A stretch of DNA of 64,000 nucleotides from Cystobacter fuscus (GCF_002305875.1 NZ_CP022098.1:6200001-6264000); one strand, 5' to 3'. Positions 42,989-50,746 are shown, counted from the first letter of the stretch. Notes: generated by a model from the letters alone, not told the origin. Made by a program: numbers and translations.

Positions 42989-43160
42989 GGGTCCTCTTCT
43001 TGTCGGAGGTCAGCGCCCCTGGGTGCCCCCGGACGGGGTGCAGGTGGACGCCGACCCTGTTCTCGGGGAGGGTGGTAACACACCTTCGGAGCCGGTAGGC
43101 CACACTCGCAGTCACATGCCTGGAGCGTCCACGGTTGCTCCCCTGCCCACCCACCAGGTG

Positions 43161-43295
43161 CTCGGTAGGCGAAAGGTGCTGGCGGATGTGACGGCCCCCG
43201 CTGGGGTGCGCTCGATATTGGAGCACCTGGCACTTCCCACGCAGGCTCTGAAGCGGGCCCCGGCCCGGGGACCACCCCAGCGGGCGTGGTGCTCA
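43161..43295 (+). pseudogene. IS91-type transposase, C-terminal remnant
   Basis: The plus-strand frame reads LGRRKVLADVTAPAGVRSIL, EHLALPTQALKRAPARGPPQ, RAWC. GRR.VLA..T.P..VR.ILEHLGLPT....APARGPPQ is the usual end of myxobacterial IS91/IS801-group transposases, just after their zinc-ribbon. The Y1 catalytic part is missing. It marks an old rolling-circle insertion left of the toxin module. Confidence 0.55.
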
Positions 43296-43617
43296 ACCTG
43301 GCGCAGCCGCTGTCAACACGCCCCAACTCCCCTGCCTCTCTCCTCAAGCGAGGGCGGCCTGGGCAGGGGTGTGCCCCAAGGGGTTGCACCGTCCCGTGTA
43401 CTGGCGCGGCGCGCGGCCTTGCTAGCCCCGGCAGCGGTCCTTCTCGGCCTCTCCGCTCCAGCCCTCACCCTCCACATGGCTTCTCTCCCGCCTATACGCT
43501 ATCCCGCCTATACGCCGACGGATTTGGTCCAAATTTGGTCCGACAAGAACCAATTTGGTCCCCCAGGGCGATCCGCGCCTCCTCATTAGGAGTGAGTTCG
43601 ACTCAAGGCGGCGGGCA
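43296..43617. other. Non-coding stretch with triple ATTTGGTCC repeat
   Basis: No gene is apparent. ATTTGGTCC occurs three times at 43522-43530, 43533-43541 and 43553-43561, and TATACGC twice at about 43494-43515. These may be remnants of a mobile-element end. The stretch ends at the second tRNA-like repeat. Confidence 0.35.
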
Positions 43618-43655
43618 ACTTCTAGCGGAGGCGGCGGGAATCGAACCCGCCGCCT
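43618..43655. repeat. tRNA-3'-end-like direct repeat, copy 2 (possible att site)
   Basis: ACTTCTAGCGGAGGCGGCGG and following bases match 38276-38313 at 35 of 38 positions. On the minus strand this is GCGGG-TTCGATT-CCCGC, a perfect T-arm, followed by CGCCTCC as an acceptor 3' strand. The two repeats enclose 5.3 kb. Confidence 0.55.
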
Positions 43656-43694
43656 GGTACGACCAGAGCGGGCCTGACCCGCCTCACCGATCCT
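43626..43694 (-). pseudogene. tRNA-like fragment (3' part, Leu-type features)
   Basis: On the minus strand, GGCGG-GTCAGGC-CCGCT can fold as an anticodon arm with loop U33 and CAG (Leu) at 34-36; CTGGT-CGT-ACCAG then gives a long class II variable arm; GCGGG-TTCGATT-CCCGC is the T-arm and CGCCTCC the acceptor 3' strand. The 5' acceptor (expected GGAGGCG) and a proper D-arm are not present upstream, so this is a broken or chimeric tRNA, not a working one. Confidence 0.4.
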
Positions 43695-43862
43695 GCGCGC
43701 CGCGCGAGGGCCGTCGCGAACTGAGGTACACCCCTTCCCGGGGGCACTGCACACGCCGCCTGCTCCGGCAGCCTCGAGCAGGAACGCCGGTCCGTCATGG
43801 TCGGCGCTCGACCAGGACCTTCGCGCGCGGTTCCGGGACCCCCAACATGAGCAGGCTCGTCC

Positions 43863-44222
43863 GCAGACATTCCCGCCGAGGACAAGGTGGGCGACCTGCT
43901 CCAGGAGGCCGTCACCGAGGCCGCGAACGAGTGGGGACCCAACAAGCTCTCGCGAGCCGAGAGAGACGCCATCGACGAGGCCTTGAAACAGGGCGAATAC
44001 TGGCTGGCGCGACTGCTCGAGCGAGAGGCTCGTGGGCGCTACGTACAACTGAAGGTGAAAACGCAGTTCGAGCACCTCTACGACTTCAGCCTGAGCAAGG
44101 GCGTCGACGTGGTTGACCCGGCGAACGGTCGCAAGTACGAGATCCTCTCCGGAACGGCGTCGAATATGGCGCGGCATGGCAGGCGCATGGCGGGCGAGTT
44201 CTTCCGGATGCTCATCTTCTGA
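43863..44222 (+). pseudogene. Orphan SitA-type toxin C-terminal module
   Basis: Starts exactly at ADIPAEDKVGDLLQEAVTEA and ends RHGRRMAGEFFRMLIF; it matches the last about 118 residues of the full-length toxin at 49056-50735. The module contains the predicted toxin domain: helices (LSRAERDAIDEALKQGEYWL and ARLLEREARGR), then KGVDVVDPANGRKYEILSG, whose D...E arrangement recalls nuclease-type toxin folds. It has no signal peptide and no good start (only GTG 43887 in frame), so it is probably silent until recombined onto a full-length N-terminus. Followed after 11 bases by its immunity gene. Confidence 0.65.
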
Positions 44223-44233
44223 AAGGGGCGGCG

Positions 44234-44866
44234 ATGGATTCGCTCGGTAACGTCGTCTTCAACGACCGGGAAATCGAAAACGAGCGGTTGGAGCTGGCGA
44301 ACACGAAGGCGAACTACATCTTGGGCCCCAACCTGACGCTGAGGAACTGCACCCTCGTGCTGAAGGTGTCCGCTCGGCGCCTGAGCCTCAAGCAGCCTCG
44401 CTTCATCGACTGCACCTTCGAGGTGAAGCAGGAGTTGAAGAACTACCAAAGCTGGGTGGCCGCGTCGCTCAAGGGCTGCCGGTTCAAGGGGCGGCTGACA
44501 GGGTGTGACTTCGGCCACTGGCCTGAATACATGAGCCTGCCGTGGTATCAGCATGGCTCCATCGAGGACTGCGACTTCACCGAGGCCCAGATGGATGCTT
44601 GCCGCATCATGGGCTGTGACCCTGCCACCATCCGATTCCCCAAGTGGCCCTGCTTCACCTTCTTGGACCCCATCGGGCGAGCCCGTGAACTCAACAGCAT
44701 CCAATGGCCTGGAGGTTTTCGCCCGATCATCGTGGAGGGGCAGTACAGGGATCCTCCCCGCACAACGGCCGTGACGTTCTACGCCCCGGCCCTCGCCAGG
44801 CGCCGCAAGACCACAGCGGAAGCGTTCAGGGCCGTCATCGAGCAGTTCGACTGCATCGTCTACTGA
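44234..44866 (+). CDS. Immunity protein paired with orphan toxin module
   Basis: A 210-residue protein, paralogue of the immunity gene at 50747. Its N-terminal 60 residues diverge (MDSLGNVVFNDREIENERLE) while the rest is nearly the same (FIDCTFEVKQELKN, IRFPKWPCFTFLDPIGRARE, YRDPPRTTAVTFYAPALARR). Short beta-rung patterns with Cys (RNCTLV, IDCTFE, KGCRFKG, TGCDFG, EDCDFTE, MGCDP) suggest a pentapeptide-like right-handed beta-helix. It likely binds the cognate toxin tip. Intact start and ribosome site (GAAAGGGGCGGCG), so it may be expressed and still protective even if the toxin module is silent. Confidence 0.72.
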   Translation: MDSLGNVVFNDREIENERLELANTKANYILGPNLTLRNCTLVLKVSARRLSLKQPRFIDCTFEVKQELKNYQSWVAASLKGCRFKGRLTGCDFGHWPEYMSLPWYQHGSIEDCDFTEAQMDACRIMGCDPATIRFPKWPCFTFLDPIGRARELNSIQWPGGFRPIIVEGQYRDPPRTTAVTFYAPALARRRKTTAEAFRAVIEQFDCIVY

Positions 44867-44893
44867 CTGGGCCATGCCGAAGTCGCGCGACAC

Positions 44894-45380
44894 CTCCCGG
44901 AGAGTCGTACTGCCGCGGAGACGAAGTCTCCGCCAATAAGGTCACGACGCCGAGGGCAGTACGTCCAGGCTCCTCAGGTTCTCCTCGGCCATGCGGCGGT
45001 ACTGCGGGACAATCTCCACGGCCAGCACCGTTCGCAGTTGATGACGTGCCCCTTCGAGATCTCCTGCTTCCTGACAACGGATCATCCGGTGAAGAGCTTG
45101 TGAAAGCCGCTGCTTTCCGTCGTCCATGCGCTTCAACATCACCGCCAGGAGTGCCTCGGTGCCCCCCACGATCCTGAGCGACTCTTCCGTTTCGGTCTCG
45201 CTGATGGCCACGGTAGGAGCGGTCCGCCGCAGGAAGTCGCGCAGATCGTCGCGAAGTTCCAGCGTTTTGCCTCGCTGAACCCGAAGTGCCAAAGCTCGGA
45301 TCTGTCCCCACGGGTGAAAGTCCTGTTCGACCTGCCCGGTCAGGAAGATCGTCTCGAATGTCGCCAGATAATCGAGCCGG
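44894..45380. repeat. 487-bp duplicated segment, copy 2
   Basis: Second copy of 39741-40227, beginning 28 bases after the immunity stop. Here the DUSAM gene continues past the right edge. The junctions suggest copy 1 was derived from a locus like this one. Confidence 0.85.
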
Positions 45381-45595
45381 ATCTCGAGCTGTTCCTGGTA
45401 GTGGGGAACGACCTCGGCCGTGAGAGCATCCTCGATCACCTTCCGCGCGTCAGCGAAGTCGCCATTGTCGCGCAGGGCATCGACTTGGGAATCCACCTTC
45501 CCTAAGTTCGAGTTTCGCACTTTCTGGCGAGGCTCAAGCCGCCGCTTGGGAGGAGCCCGGGAGGAGGAGGAGCGGTTTTTGTTGACCCTGCTCAT
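44942..45595 (-). CDS. DUSAM-domain protein, 5' end replaced by insertion sequence
   Basis: The frame has 217 codons, but the first 30 (MSRVNKNRSSSSRAPPKRR...) come from the end of the insertion sequence. Native sequence starts near GKVDSQVDALRDNGDFADAR: the tail of a first DUSAM domain (ALTAEVVPHYQEQLEIRLDY) followed by a complete second domain (GQIRALALRVQRGKTLELRD ... AVEIVPQYRRMAEENLRSLD). The intact gene would therefore have been a tandem DUSAM protein (TIGR02267-type). Whether the chimera is expressed, for instance from the IS end, is open. Confidence 0.55.
   Translation of the reverse strand: MSRVNKNRSSSSRAPPKRRLEPRQKVRNSNLGKVDSQVDALRDNGDFADARKVIEDALTAEVVPHYQEQLEIRLDYLATFETIFLTGQVEQDFHPWGQIRALALRVQRGKTLELRDDLRDFLRRTAPTVAISETETEESLRIVGGTEALLAVMLKRMDDGKQRLSQALHRMIRCQEAGDLEGARHQLRTVLAVEIVPQYRRMAEENLRSLDVLPSAS
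45502..45506. repeat. Target-site duplication, left (CTAAG)
   Basis: CTAAG precedes the IS left end and is repeated at 47054-47058 after the right end. The first four bases fit the YTAR target preference of IS701-family elements, so the true duplication may be CTAA. Confidence 0.7.
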
Positions 45596-47053
45596 CGCGC
45601 GGGGTCGCAGAAAATGCCGAGCGCAAACAGGCGTAGCGCAAGGTGGTGAGCATGTCGGCGAAGGAAGGGCGCACCTTGTGGCGGTACCAGGGGCGGAAGG
45701 GAGGCTCGTAGTGGGTGTGCCCTTCTCTGGCGAACCACAGCACGGTCAGGCTGTAGAGCAGCATGGCCATAGGAGCGGTTCTCCGCACCGCCAAGCGGCT
45801 CCAACCCTGCGGCTCCTCGAAACCCAGGTGGCTCTTGCTTCCTTGGAAGGCTTCCTCAATGGACCATCGTCCGGCGTACCCCTGCAACACCTCCTCCGCC
45901 GTCTGTGTGGAGACGGTGGAGTAGAAAGCTTGCACGGGTCGATTTCCCGTCAGGGGCTCGACGACGACGACCTTGAGCAGACGGTTGGGAACGCTGTACC
46001 AATACACCAGCCCCTCGACGACACGCACCTTGTCTTGACGTCCATACAGTCGCAGCGTCAGGTGCCGCGCCTTCTGCTTTTCCAACATTTGTTCCGGGTT
46101 GGGCAAGCGAGGCCCACGCCGGCGAGGCCGACCCCGAGTCGTCGTCCGGCGCGCGGGGACAGGGGCGTGCAACCGGGCATCCAATGGCATTCGGCTGGTG
46201 AGGTCAAACCGGTCAGGGAGATGGGCCAGAACACTCTGTCCGCCGTAGGCCGAGTCGGCATACACGTGAAAGCGTCGCTCGGGCACTCCCTTGCTCAAGC
46301 ACTTGAGCATTTCGACAGCCAGCTGGGGCCGCGTGCGATAAGTCAGGCGCCAGCGCGCTGCGGATTTGCGATTGAGATAAAGGCGGAAGAGGAGCGGCAG
46401 GCTGAAATAGCGGCCTGGAACACAAGGCAGTTGCACGCGCACGGCCAGCACGACCCACGAGTGCCCCCAGCTGAGGACAGCGCACTGGCGACTGCTGGCC
46501 AACGGGTCATGGTGCATGCCCGTGCCAAACATCTTCACGCCCCGCTTGCGCGCCAGGGTATCGTCCAGAGTGAGGGGCACTGCGCCCGGTTCAAGCAAGG
46601 GCCTGGCCAGGGCGAAGAGCGCCAGGCCCAATGCATCCAGGCTCCAGCGGGCGGTGGCGAAAACCCGGTAATAGGCCGAGTGGTGCTTGTCGCCCACGGC
46701 TCCAGCGGCCACCAGGACCCCCGTCAGAGTGCGGCGTCCAGCGAACAGCCAGCCTTTGACCACCGTCACCCACGAGGCCCGCGTGGGCGCGTTCATGGTG
46801 GCGCCCAGCGCCAGGAGCAATTGGAGGAAGGAATCCGGCAAGAACATGGTGTCCCCTTGGCGAGAGGGGACAGCCAGCTCGACTCGACGCTCCCCACCTC
46901 CGCCATCAGCTTGCAGTGGATGACTTCTAACGTCCTGCGGCGCCTCTCGCCCCTCCTGCTCGCCCTCCTGCCGCCAGCTCGCATGAGGAGCAGCCCACTC
47001 TTCAGCCCCTTCTTCTCTTCCTCTCTCAGCGCATCAAAAGTGCGAAACTCGAA
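45507..47053 (-). mobile_element. Complete IS701/IS4-type insertion sequence, 1547 bp
   Basis: Bounded by perfect 17-bp terminal inverted repeats: TTCGAGTTTCGCACTTT (45507-45523) and AAAGTGCGAAACTCGAA (47037-47053), flanked by CTAAG direct repeats. It has one intact transposase gene on the minus strand and about 190 non-coding bases at its 5' end. Intact ends, reading frame and target duplication suggest a recent insertion. It landed inside or next to a DUSAM gene. Confidence 0.9.
45534..46847 (-). CDS. DDE transposase (IS701/IS4-type)
   Basis: A 437-residue DDE transposase. N-terminal helix-rich part (WVTVVKGWLFAGRRTLTGVL, YRVFATARWSLDALGLALF), first Asp in VPLTLDDTLARKRG, second in FHVYADSAYGG, and the Glu in the classic Y-(2)-R-(3)-E-(6)-K signature, YAGRWSIEEAFQGSK. 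The DDE_5-like start points to the IS701 family; IS4 is the alternative. It cuts and rejoins the 17-bp ends of the surrounding element. Full length, no frameshift. Confidence 0.9.
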   Translation of the reverse strand: MFLPDSFLQLLLALGATMNAPTRASWVTVVKGWLFAGRRTLTGVLVAAGAVGDKHHSAYYRVFATARWSLDALGLALFALARPLLEPGAVPLTLDDTLARKRGVKMFGTGMHHDPLASSRQCAVLSWGHSWVVLAVRVQLPCVPGRYFSLPLLFRLYLNRKSAARWRLTYRTRPQLAVEMLKCLSKGVPERRFHVYADSAYGGQSVLAHLPDRFDLTSRMPLDARLHAPVPARRTTTRGRPRRRGPRLPNPEQMLEKQKARHLTLRLYGRQDKVRVVEGLVYWYSVPNRLLKVVVVEPLTGNRPVQAFYSTVSTQTAEEVLQGYAGRWSIEEAFQGSKSHLGFEEPQGWSRLAVRRTAPMAMLLYSLTVLWFAREGHTHYEPPFRPWYRHKVRPSFADMLTTLRYACLRSAFSATPRDEQGQQKPLLLLPGSSQAAA

Positions 47054-47058
47054 CTAAG
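47054..47058. repeat. Target-site duplication, right (CTAAG)
   Basis: Repeat of 45502-45506 directly after the right inverted repeat. The AT-rich stretch that follows (GTAAATAAATAATG, 47064-47077) was probably the attractive target. Confidence 0.7.
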
Positions 47059-47131
47059 GCGCCGTAAATAAATAATGTTGCCAATGTCTATGATTGGCCT
47101 CCGAGTAGGCCGCTGAATGAAGGTGGTCAAT

Positions 47132-47416
47132 TTATTCTTTTACAGTGCCTAAGCGCACGGAGCCGTCCCGGATACGACGACCGATCTCCCGCAGGAGGGT
47201 GGTCGCCGTCGAGACACCACGCAGGGCGTCCTCCGTATCCTCGGGGCTAGGATTCACGAGTCGGGCGCCTCCACTCAGCAGGGCACGGGTCTCCTCACTC
47301 AGTTCGAGCGCCTCGCCCTGATTCAGTAAACGCTGCTCCAGTTGCTCGAGTCGCCGCCAAACAAGCTGTTCTTGGTCCGTCACGGTGAGGGCTCGTACGT
47401 TCAGATGCGCGCTCAA
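47132..47416 (-). CDS. DUSAM-domain protein, N-terminal part
   Basis: A 94-residue frame: RLEQLEQRLLNQGEALELSE, ETRALLSGGARLVNPSPEDT, EDALRGVSTATTLLREIGRR, RIRDGSVRLG is a clear DUSAM N-terminal half; then TVKE and a stop. The C-terminal half (ARK..L...L..EVVPLY) is missing here but is present on the other side of the IS, so this may be the first half of a broken tandem DUSAM gene; an in-frame stop in the 78 bases before the IS shows decay beyond the IS itself. The start overlaps the upstream lipoprotein gene's stop by 4 bases. Confidence 0.6.
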   Translation of the reverse strand: MSAHLNVRALTVTDQEQLVWRRLEQLEQRLLNQGEALELSEETRALLSGGARLVNPSPEDTEDALRGVSTATTLLREIGRRIRDGSVRLGTVKE

Positions 47417-47904
47417 CGAAAGTTGTCGACGATGTAAATCCCTGCACGAGAAAATTCGAGTACGGCGTTTCCAGGAAGTGAACCCGGTTTCTTCAAAAGT
47501 CCACCGTGACCCAATCGGGCGACGGCGCAGATGGGCACCGGCTCACCGTCTGGAGGACGCGCTTCATAATACCGGATGACCACGTTGGGCCCACCGGTCC
47601 AGATTTGCCCGTACAAACGAGTCACAGGAGGAAACGGCCCAAGGTCTTCGGTCAAGTAACTCTCAACGGGGCCATCATTGAGCGAGATAGGGCTCTGGCT
47701 GCTTTGGTTCGCATCGATTTCGGCAGTTGAACTGTCCCCAGGCCGGAGTTGTAGGTACCGCATGGCTTCGAGCGCCTTGTCTGGGCATTTCTGCGGTCCG
47801 GGGCTCCCATCCGGTCTGCGCGAAACACCTGAGCCCGCGCAGCCGAGACAGAGGTATGCGGCGAGGGTGATTGTCGAGAATAGTACTGCTGTCGTAGGAC
47901 GCAT
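47413..47904 (-). CDS. Small lipoprotein of a myxobacterial paralogous family
   Basis: A 163-residue lipoprotein: signal MRPTTAVLFSTITLAAYLCLGC. The mature protein has CPDKALEAMRYLQLRPGDSS, PFPPVTRLYGQIWTGGPNVV and GEPVPICAVARL; similar lipoproteins lie between DUF2381 and kinase genes in many myxobacteria, as I recall. It starts 55 bases after the DUF2381 gene and overlaps the DUSAM frame by 4 bases, so the three form an operon. Function unknown. Confidence 0.7.
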   Translation of the reverse strand: MRPTTAVLFSTITLAAYLCLGCAGSGVSRRPDGSPGPQKCPDKALEAMRYLQLRPGDSSTAEIDANQSSQSPISLNDGPVESYLTEDLGPFPPVTRLYGQIWTGGPNVVIRYYEARPPDGEPVPICAVARLGHGGLLKKPGSLPGNAVLEFSRAGIYIVDNFR

Positions 47905-47959
47905 GGAGGTGTCTTAACCTTCCCGGCTGTATCCACAAAGCAGGAAATGGGTACGCAGG

Positions 47960-48922
47960 TCAGCGCAGTAGGCCGTTGTAATTCATGACGACGCGACTCT
48001 GCTGACGCCCGCCGTTTCTGAAAAGCTCGAACACCAGTTGGTCGCCGTCCTTCTTGGGGTCCAATTCAGACAAGTCGATGACCATGACAATACGGCCTGT
48101 TCTACCCGGAGCGATTGAGTCTGGGAATTCTCGCAGGGCAAATGCCTTGGCCTCCTGAGTAGCCAGCGCCGAGAGGCGAGCGTCCATCAATTCCCACGGC
48201 CTCTCGGGATCCTTGTTCGTCACAGTGAAGACCATGGCTACCTTCCTCTTCGGCATCTTCTCTTTCGTCATGAGCAAAGAGATCAGGATTTCTGCTCCGT
48301 CCTCATGCAACAGCGTCTTTTCCAATTCCTTGAACGGGGTCATCGAAACCTCATTCCTCGCAATGAGAGCTGCGAGGGCATGATCAATCGATGTCCCTTG
48401 CTCATGATGACGGCGGTTTTCGTCTTGAAGCCTCTGATTCTCTTCGAGCAGCACCCGGATGGTCTCGGGAGAATTCGCATCCGCGTAGACATCCACCTGG
48501 CCATCCCAGGAGGTCTTGCTGTTTATGACGGTGAAGGACAGTTCCGTGCCATCCATGAGCGTGACCATCAGCAAGAAACGGTCTCCCGGAGTTAGATCCT
48601 TGAGCGGAACAATGACCACGGATCTTCCGCCAACGAGAAGGGGCTCGAAGTGACCTTCCCATGCCAAGAGCCTGGTCTTGCTCGGATCACAGGGCTGCTC
48701 GAATCGAAGCGTCGTCACCCCTTCTCGCGACACGTACACCTCCGGTGGCGCGGACTCGGAACTCTCCATGAGATGGATGCTCCTGTACACCGGAGCTTCT
48801 CGAAGATGGGGCAGGTTGGGTCGGGCTCTTGCCGTCATGGACCCGGCCAGCAGCGTGAGCAGGCCGAGCGTTCGCATCCAGTGGACCAAGTACGTCATCA
48901 TTGGAAGCAGGTAGTATAGCAC
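47960..48922 (-). CDS. DUF2381 family protein (TIGR02268-type)
   Basis: A 320-residue exported protein (signal MRTLGLLTLLAGSMTARA) of DUF2381, a Myxococcales paralogous family: PEVYVSREGVTTLRFEQPCD near the start, LTPGDRFLLMVTLMDG, a central coiled coil (ETIRVLLEENQRLQDENRRH) and C-terminal EAKAFALREFPDSIAPGRTG RIVMVID. The start is uncertain: GTG 48922 gives an extra hydrophobic stretch; ATG 48901 or ATG 48877 leave a normal signal peptide. Probably periplasmic, in an operon with the lipoprotein and DUSAM genes. Function unknown. Confidence 0.75.
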   Translation of the reverse strand: MLYYLLPMMTYLVHWMRTLGLLTLLAGSMTARARPNLPHLREAPVYRSIHLMESSESAPPEVYVSREGVTTLRFEQPCDPSKTRLLAWEGHFEPLLVGGRSVVIVPLKDLTPGDRFLLMVTLMDGTELSFTVINSKTSWDGQVDVYADANSPETIRVLLEENQRLQDENRRHHEQGTSIDHALAALIARNEVSMTPFKELEKTLLHEDGAEILISLLMTKEKMPKRKVAMVFTVTNKDPERPWELMDARLSALATQEAKAFALREFPDSIAPGRTGRIVMVIDLSELDPKKDGDQLVFELFRNGGRQQSRVVMNYNGLLR

Positions 48923-49055
48923 GGTCGAACCTTAAAAGTGGGCTCGACCGACTCCACGAGGACCTATGCCCGGCTCAGTTCTTGACGGGCACAACCGCAT
49001 TTTCGTGTAGTTCCGGAGCGACGGTTGTTGGCTGCGTCGCTTCCGGAGGTGCGCC

Positions 49056-50735
49056 GTGTCCACCCGTCTTCCTGGCGCTCGCCCCATGGGCGCGCGGCTG
49101 GGCCCCTGCGTTAGCACCTGGGCTCTCCTCGTCCTCTCCCAGTTGGCATGTGCCACGGACACCCCACGGGGCAACTTCGTGGCCCACGGCTCCACCTCGC
49201 TGACGCCCCCACCGGCGCCCCAGGAGCATGTGGCCGCTATGGCGGAGCCTGGCCTCGAGTCCGCCACCGTGTACGACGTGGACTTCCTGCAACCCGGCGC
49301 CGTCGCCACCCGGGCGGTGCCCATCCCCAAGGCCGAGTTCCAACGAGCCTTCCTGCGCCTCTCGCGCGACGTGCGGCTGGGGACGAAGACTCCACAAGCG
49401 GCAGCCCGGGAACTGCTCCACCTGCTGCCGCCACCCCAGGGCGTTGAGACCGTGGACAGCCAGGGAGACTGGCTGCTGGAGGTGTACCGTGACCAGGCCT
49501 ACACCCTGGTACCCGAGCGCCAGGAGGGCCCGGTGGTGCTCACCTCCGAGGCGGATGAAGCCCTGAGGGCCAGGTACCTCCAGTGGTGCGTGTCCCGAGG
49601 AGGCGGTGACTGCCTGGGTCTTCTGGACGACGGGCCCTATCTGCGCACCGACGACCGGCGGGCGTTCGCCCTGGCGCTGGCTTTCGGCCACGTCCTCGAT
49701 GAGACGCGCGGGGCCCTGGTGCACGAGCTGCTGGACGTGCGGATGCTCGTTTCCACGGTCGTCTGGACGGTAGCGCTCTACTGCATGATGTGGGTGGTGC
49801 CCGAGCCCACGAGCAAGGCACTGGCTGCCGGCATGACCCTCCTGCTGATGGGCTACGTGGGCCTCGAGACGCTGTACGGGCTGATGGATGGCTGGGCCCG
49901 CATGGCGGACACGGCGCACCACGCCACCACCTTCGAGGAGTTGCACGCGGCAGGCGAGGACTTCGGCAAGGTGCTGGGCGAGGACGCGGCCCGGGCCATG
50001 ATTCTCGCCGTGGCCACGCTCGGTGGGCATACGCTGGGGCAGGTGTTGCCGCGGGTGAAGTCGCTTCCGCGCTTCAACCTCGCGGGGAAGCAGTTCGAGG
50101 CCCAGGGCGGCGCCGCTGTCATGGGGCGCCTGGAGGTGACGGAGGCGGCGCTCGCGACGGAGGGCGCCCTGGCCCAGGCGGTGGCGGCGGTGGACACGGT
50201 GGCCACCTCCCCGCAGGGCCCCATCGCCGTGGTGATGCTCAAGAAGGGGCAGGGCCGTGGAGCAGGGCAGGCCCCTGGGGGCCGCTCCGCCGAAACCGTC
50301 ATTCGCCACCGGGGCGGCAACCGGCAGGTGGAACTCAGCGATGGGCAGCGCTGGCACCTTCCTCGCGGAAAATCAGCCGCCGACATTCCCGCCGAGGACA
50401 AGGTGGGCAACACGCTCCAGGAGGCCGTCACCCAGGCCGCCAGGAAGTGGGGGCCCCACAGGCTCTCGCGCAATGAGCGAGACGCCATCGACGAGGCTCT
50501 GAAGCAGGGCGAATACTGGCTGGCGCGACTGCTGGAGCGAGAGGCTCGGGGACGCTTCGTGGAGGACGAAGTCAGCAAGCAGTTCAAACATCTCTACAAC
50601 TTCAGCCGGAACAAGGGGGTCGATGTGGAAGTCCCTGGGGGCTACAAGTACGAGATTCTCTCTGGCACGGACTCGAACCTGGCGCGGCATGGCCGACGCA
50701 TGGCGGGCGAGTTCTTCCGGATGATCACCTTCTGA
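49056..50735 (+). CDS. SitA-type polymorphic lipoprotein toxin (full length)
   Basis: A 559-residue lipoprotein, GTG start with GGAGG 6 bases upstream; signal WALLVLSQLAC. N-domain (about 40-220) includes CVSRGGGDCLGLLDDGPYLR and TDDRRAFALALAFGHVLDET; two hydrophobic helices follow (MLVSTVVWTVALYCMMWVV and LAAGMTLLLMGYVGLETLY, about 229-275). RSAETVIRHRGGNRQVELSD leads to the boundary RGKSAADIPAEDK (about 440), after which the toxin tip ends KYEILSGTDSNLARHGRRMA...FFRMITF. The layout matches SitA (TIGR02269-like) toxins delivered to kin by TraA/TraB outer-membrane exchange. The tip's DVEVPGGYKYEIL could be a nuclease-type core; activity not proven. Its immunity gene follows after 11 bases. 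Confidence 0.78.
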   Translation: MSTRLPGARPMGARLGPCVSTWALLVLSQLACATDTPRGNFVAHGSTSLTPPPAPQEHVAAMAEPGLESATVYDVDFLQPGAVATRAVPIPKAEFQRAFLRLSRDVRLGTKTPQAAARELLHLLPPPQGVETVDSQGDWLLEVYRDQAYTLVPERQEGPVVLTSEADEALRARYLQWCVSRGGGDCLGLLDDGPYLRTDDRRAFALALAFGHVLDETRGALVHELLDVRMLVSTVVWTVALYCMMWVVPEPTSKALAAGMTLLLMGYVGLETLYGLMDGWARMADTAHHATTFEELHAAGEDFGKVLGEDAARAMILAVATLGGHTLGQVLPRVKSLPRFNLAGKQFEAQGGAAVMGRLEVTEAALATEGALAQAVAAVDTVATSPQGPIAVVMLKKGQGRGAGQAPGGRSAETVIRHRGGNRQVELSDGQRWHLPRGKSAADIPAEDKVGNTLQEAVTQAARKWGPHRLSRNERDAIDEALKQGEYWLARLLEREARGRFVEDEVSKQFKHLYNFSRNKGVDVEVPGGYKYEILSGTDSNLARHGRRMAGEFFRMITF

Positions 50736-50746
50736 AAGGCTGACGG

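Noticed and set aside
38276-43655. Complete integrative element
   Set aside because: The flanking repeats look att-like, but no integrase, excisionase or conjugation gene lies between them; kept as a hypothesis only.
43626-43694. Functional tRNA-Leu gene
   Set aside because: T-arm, long variable arm and a possible CAG anticodon loop fold, but no matching 5' acceptor strand or D-arm is present; recorded as a fragment instead.
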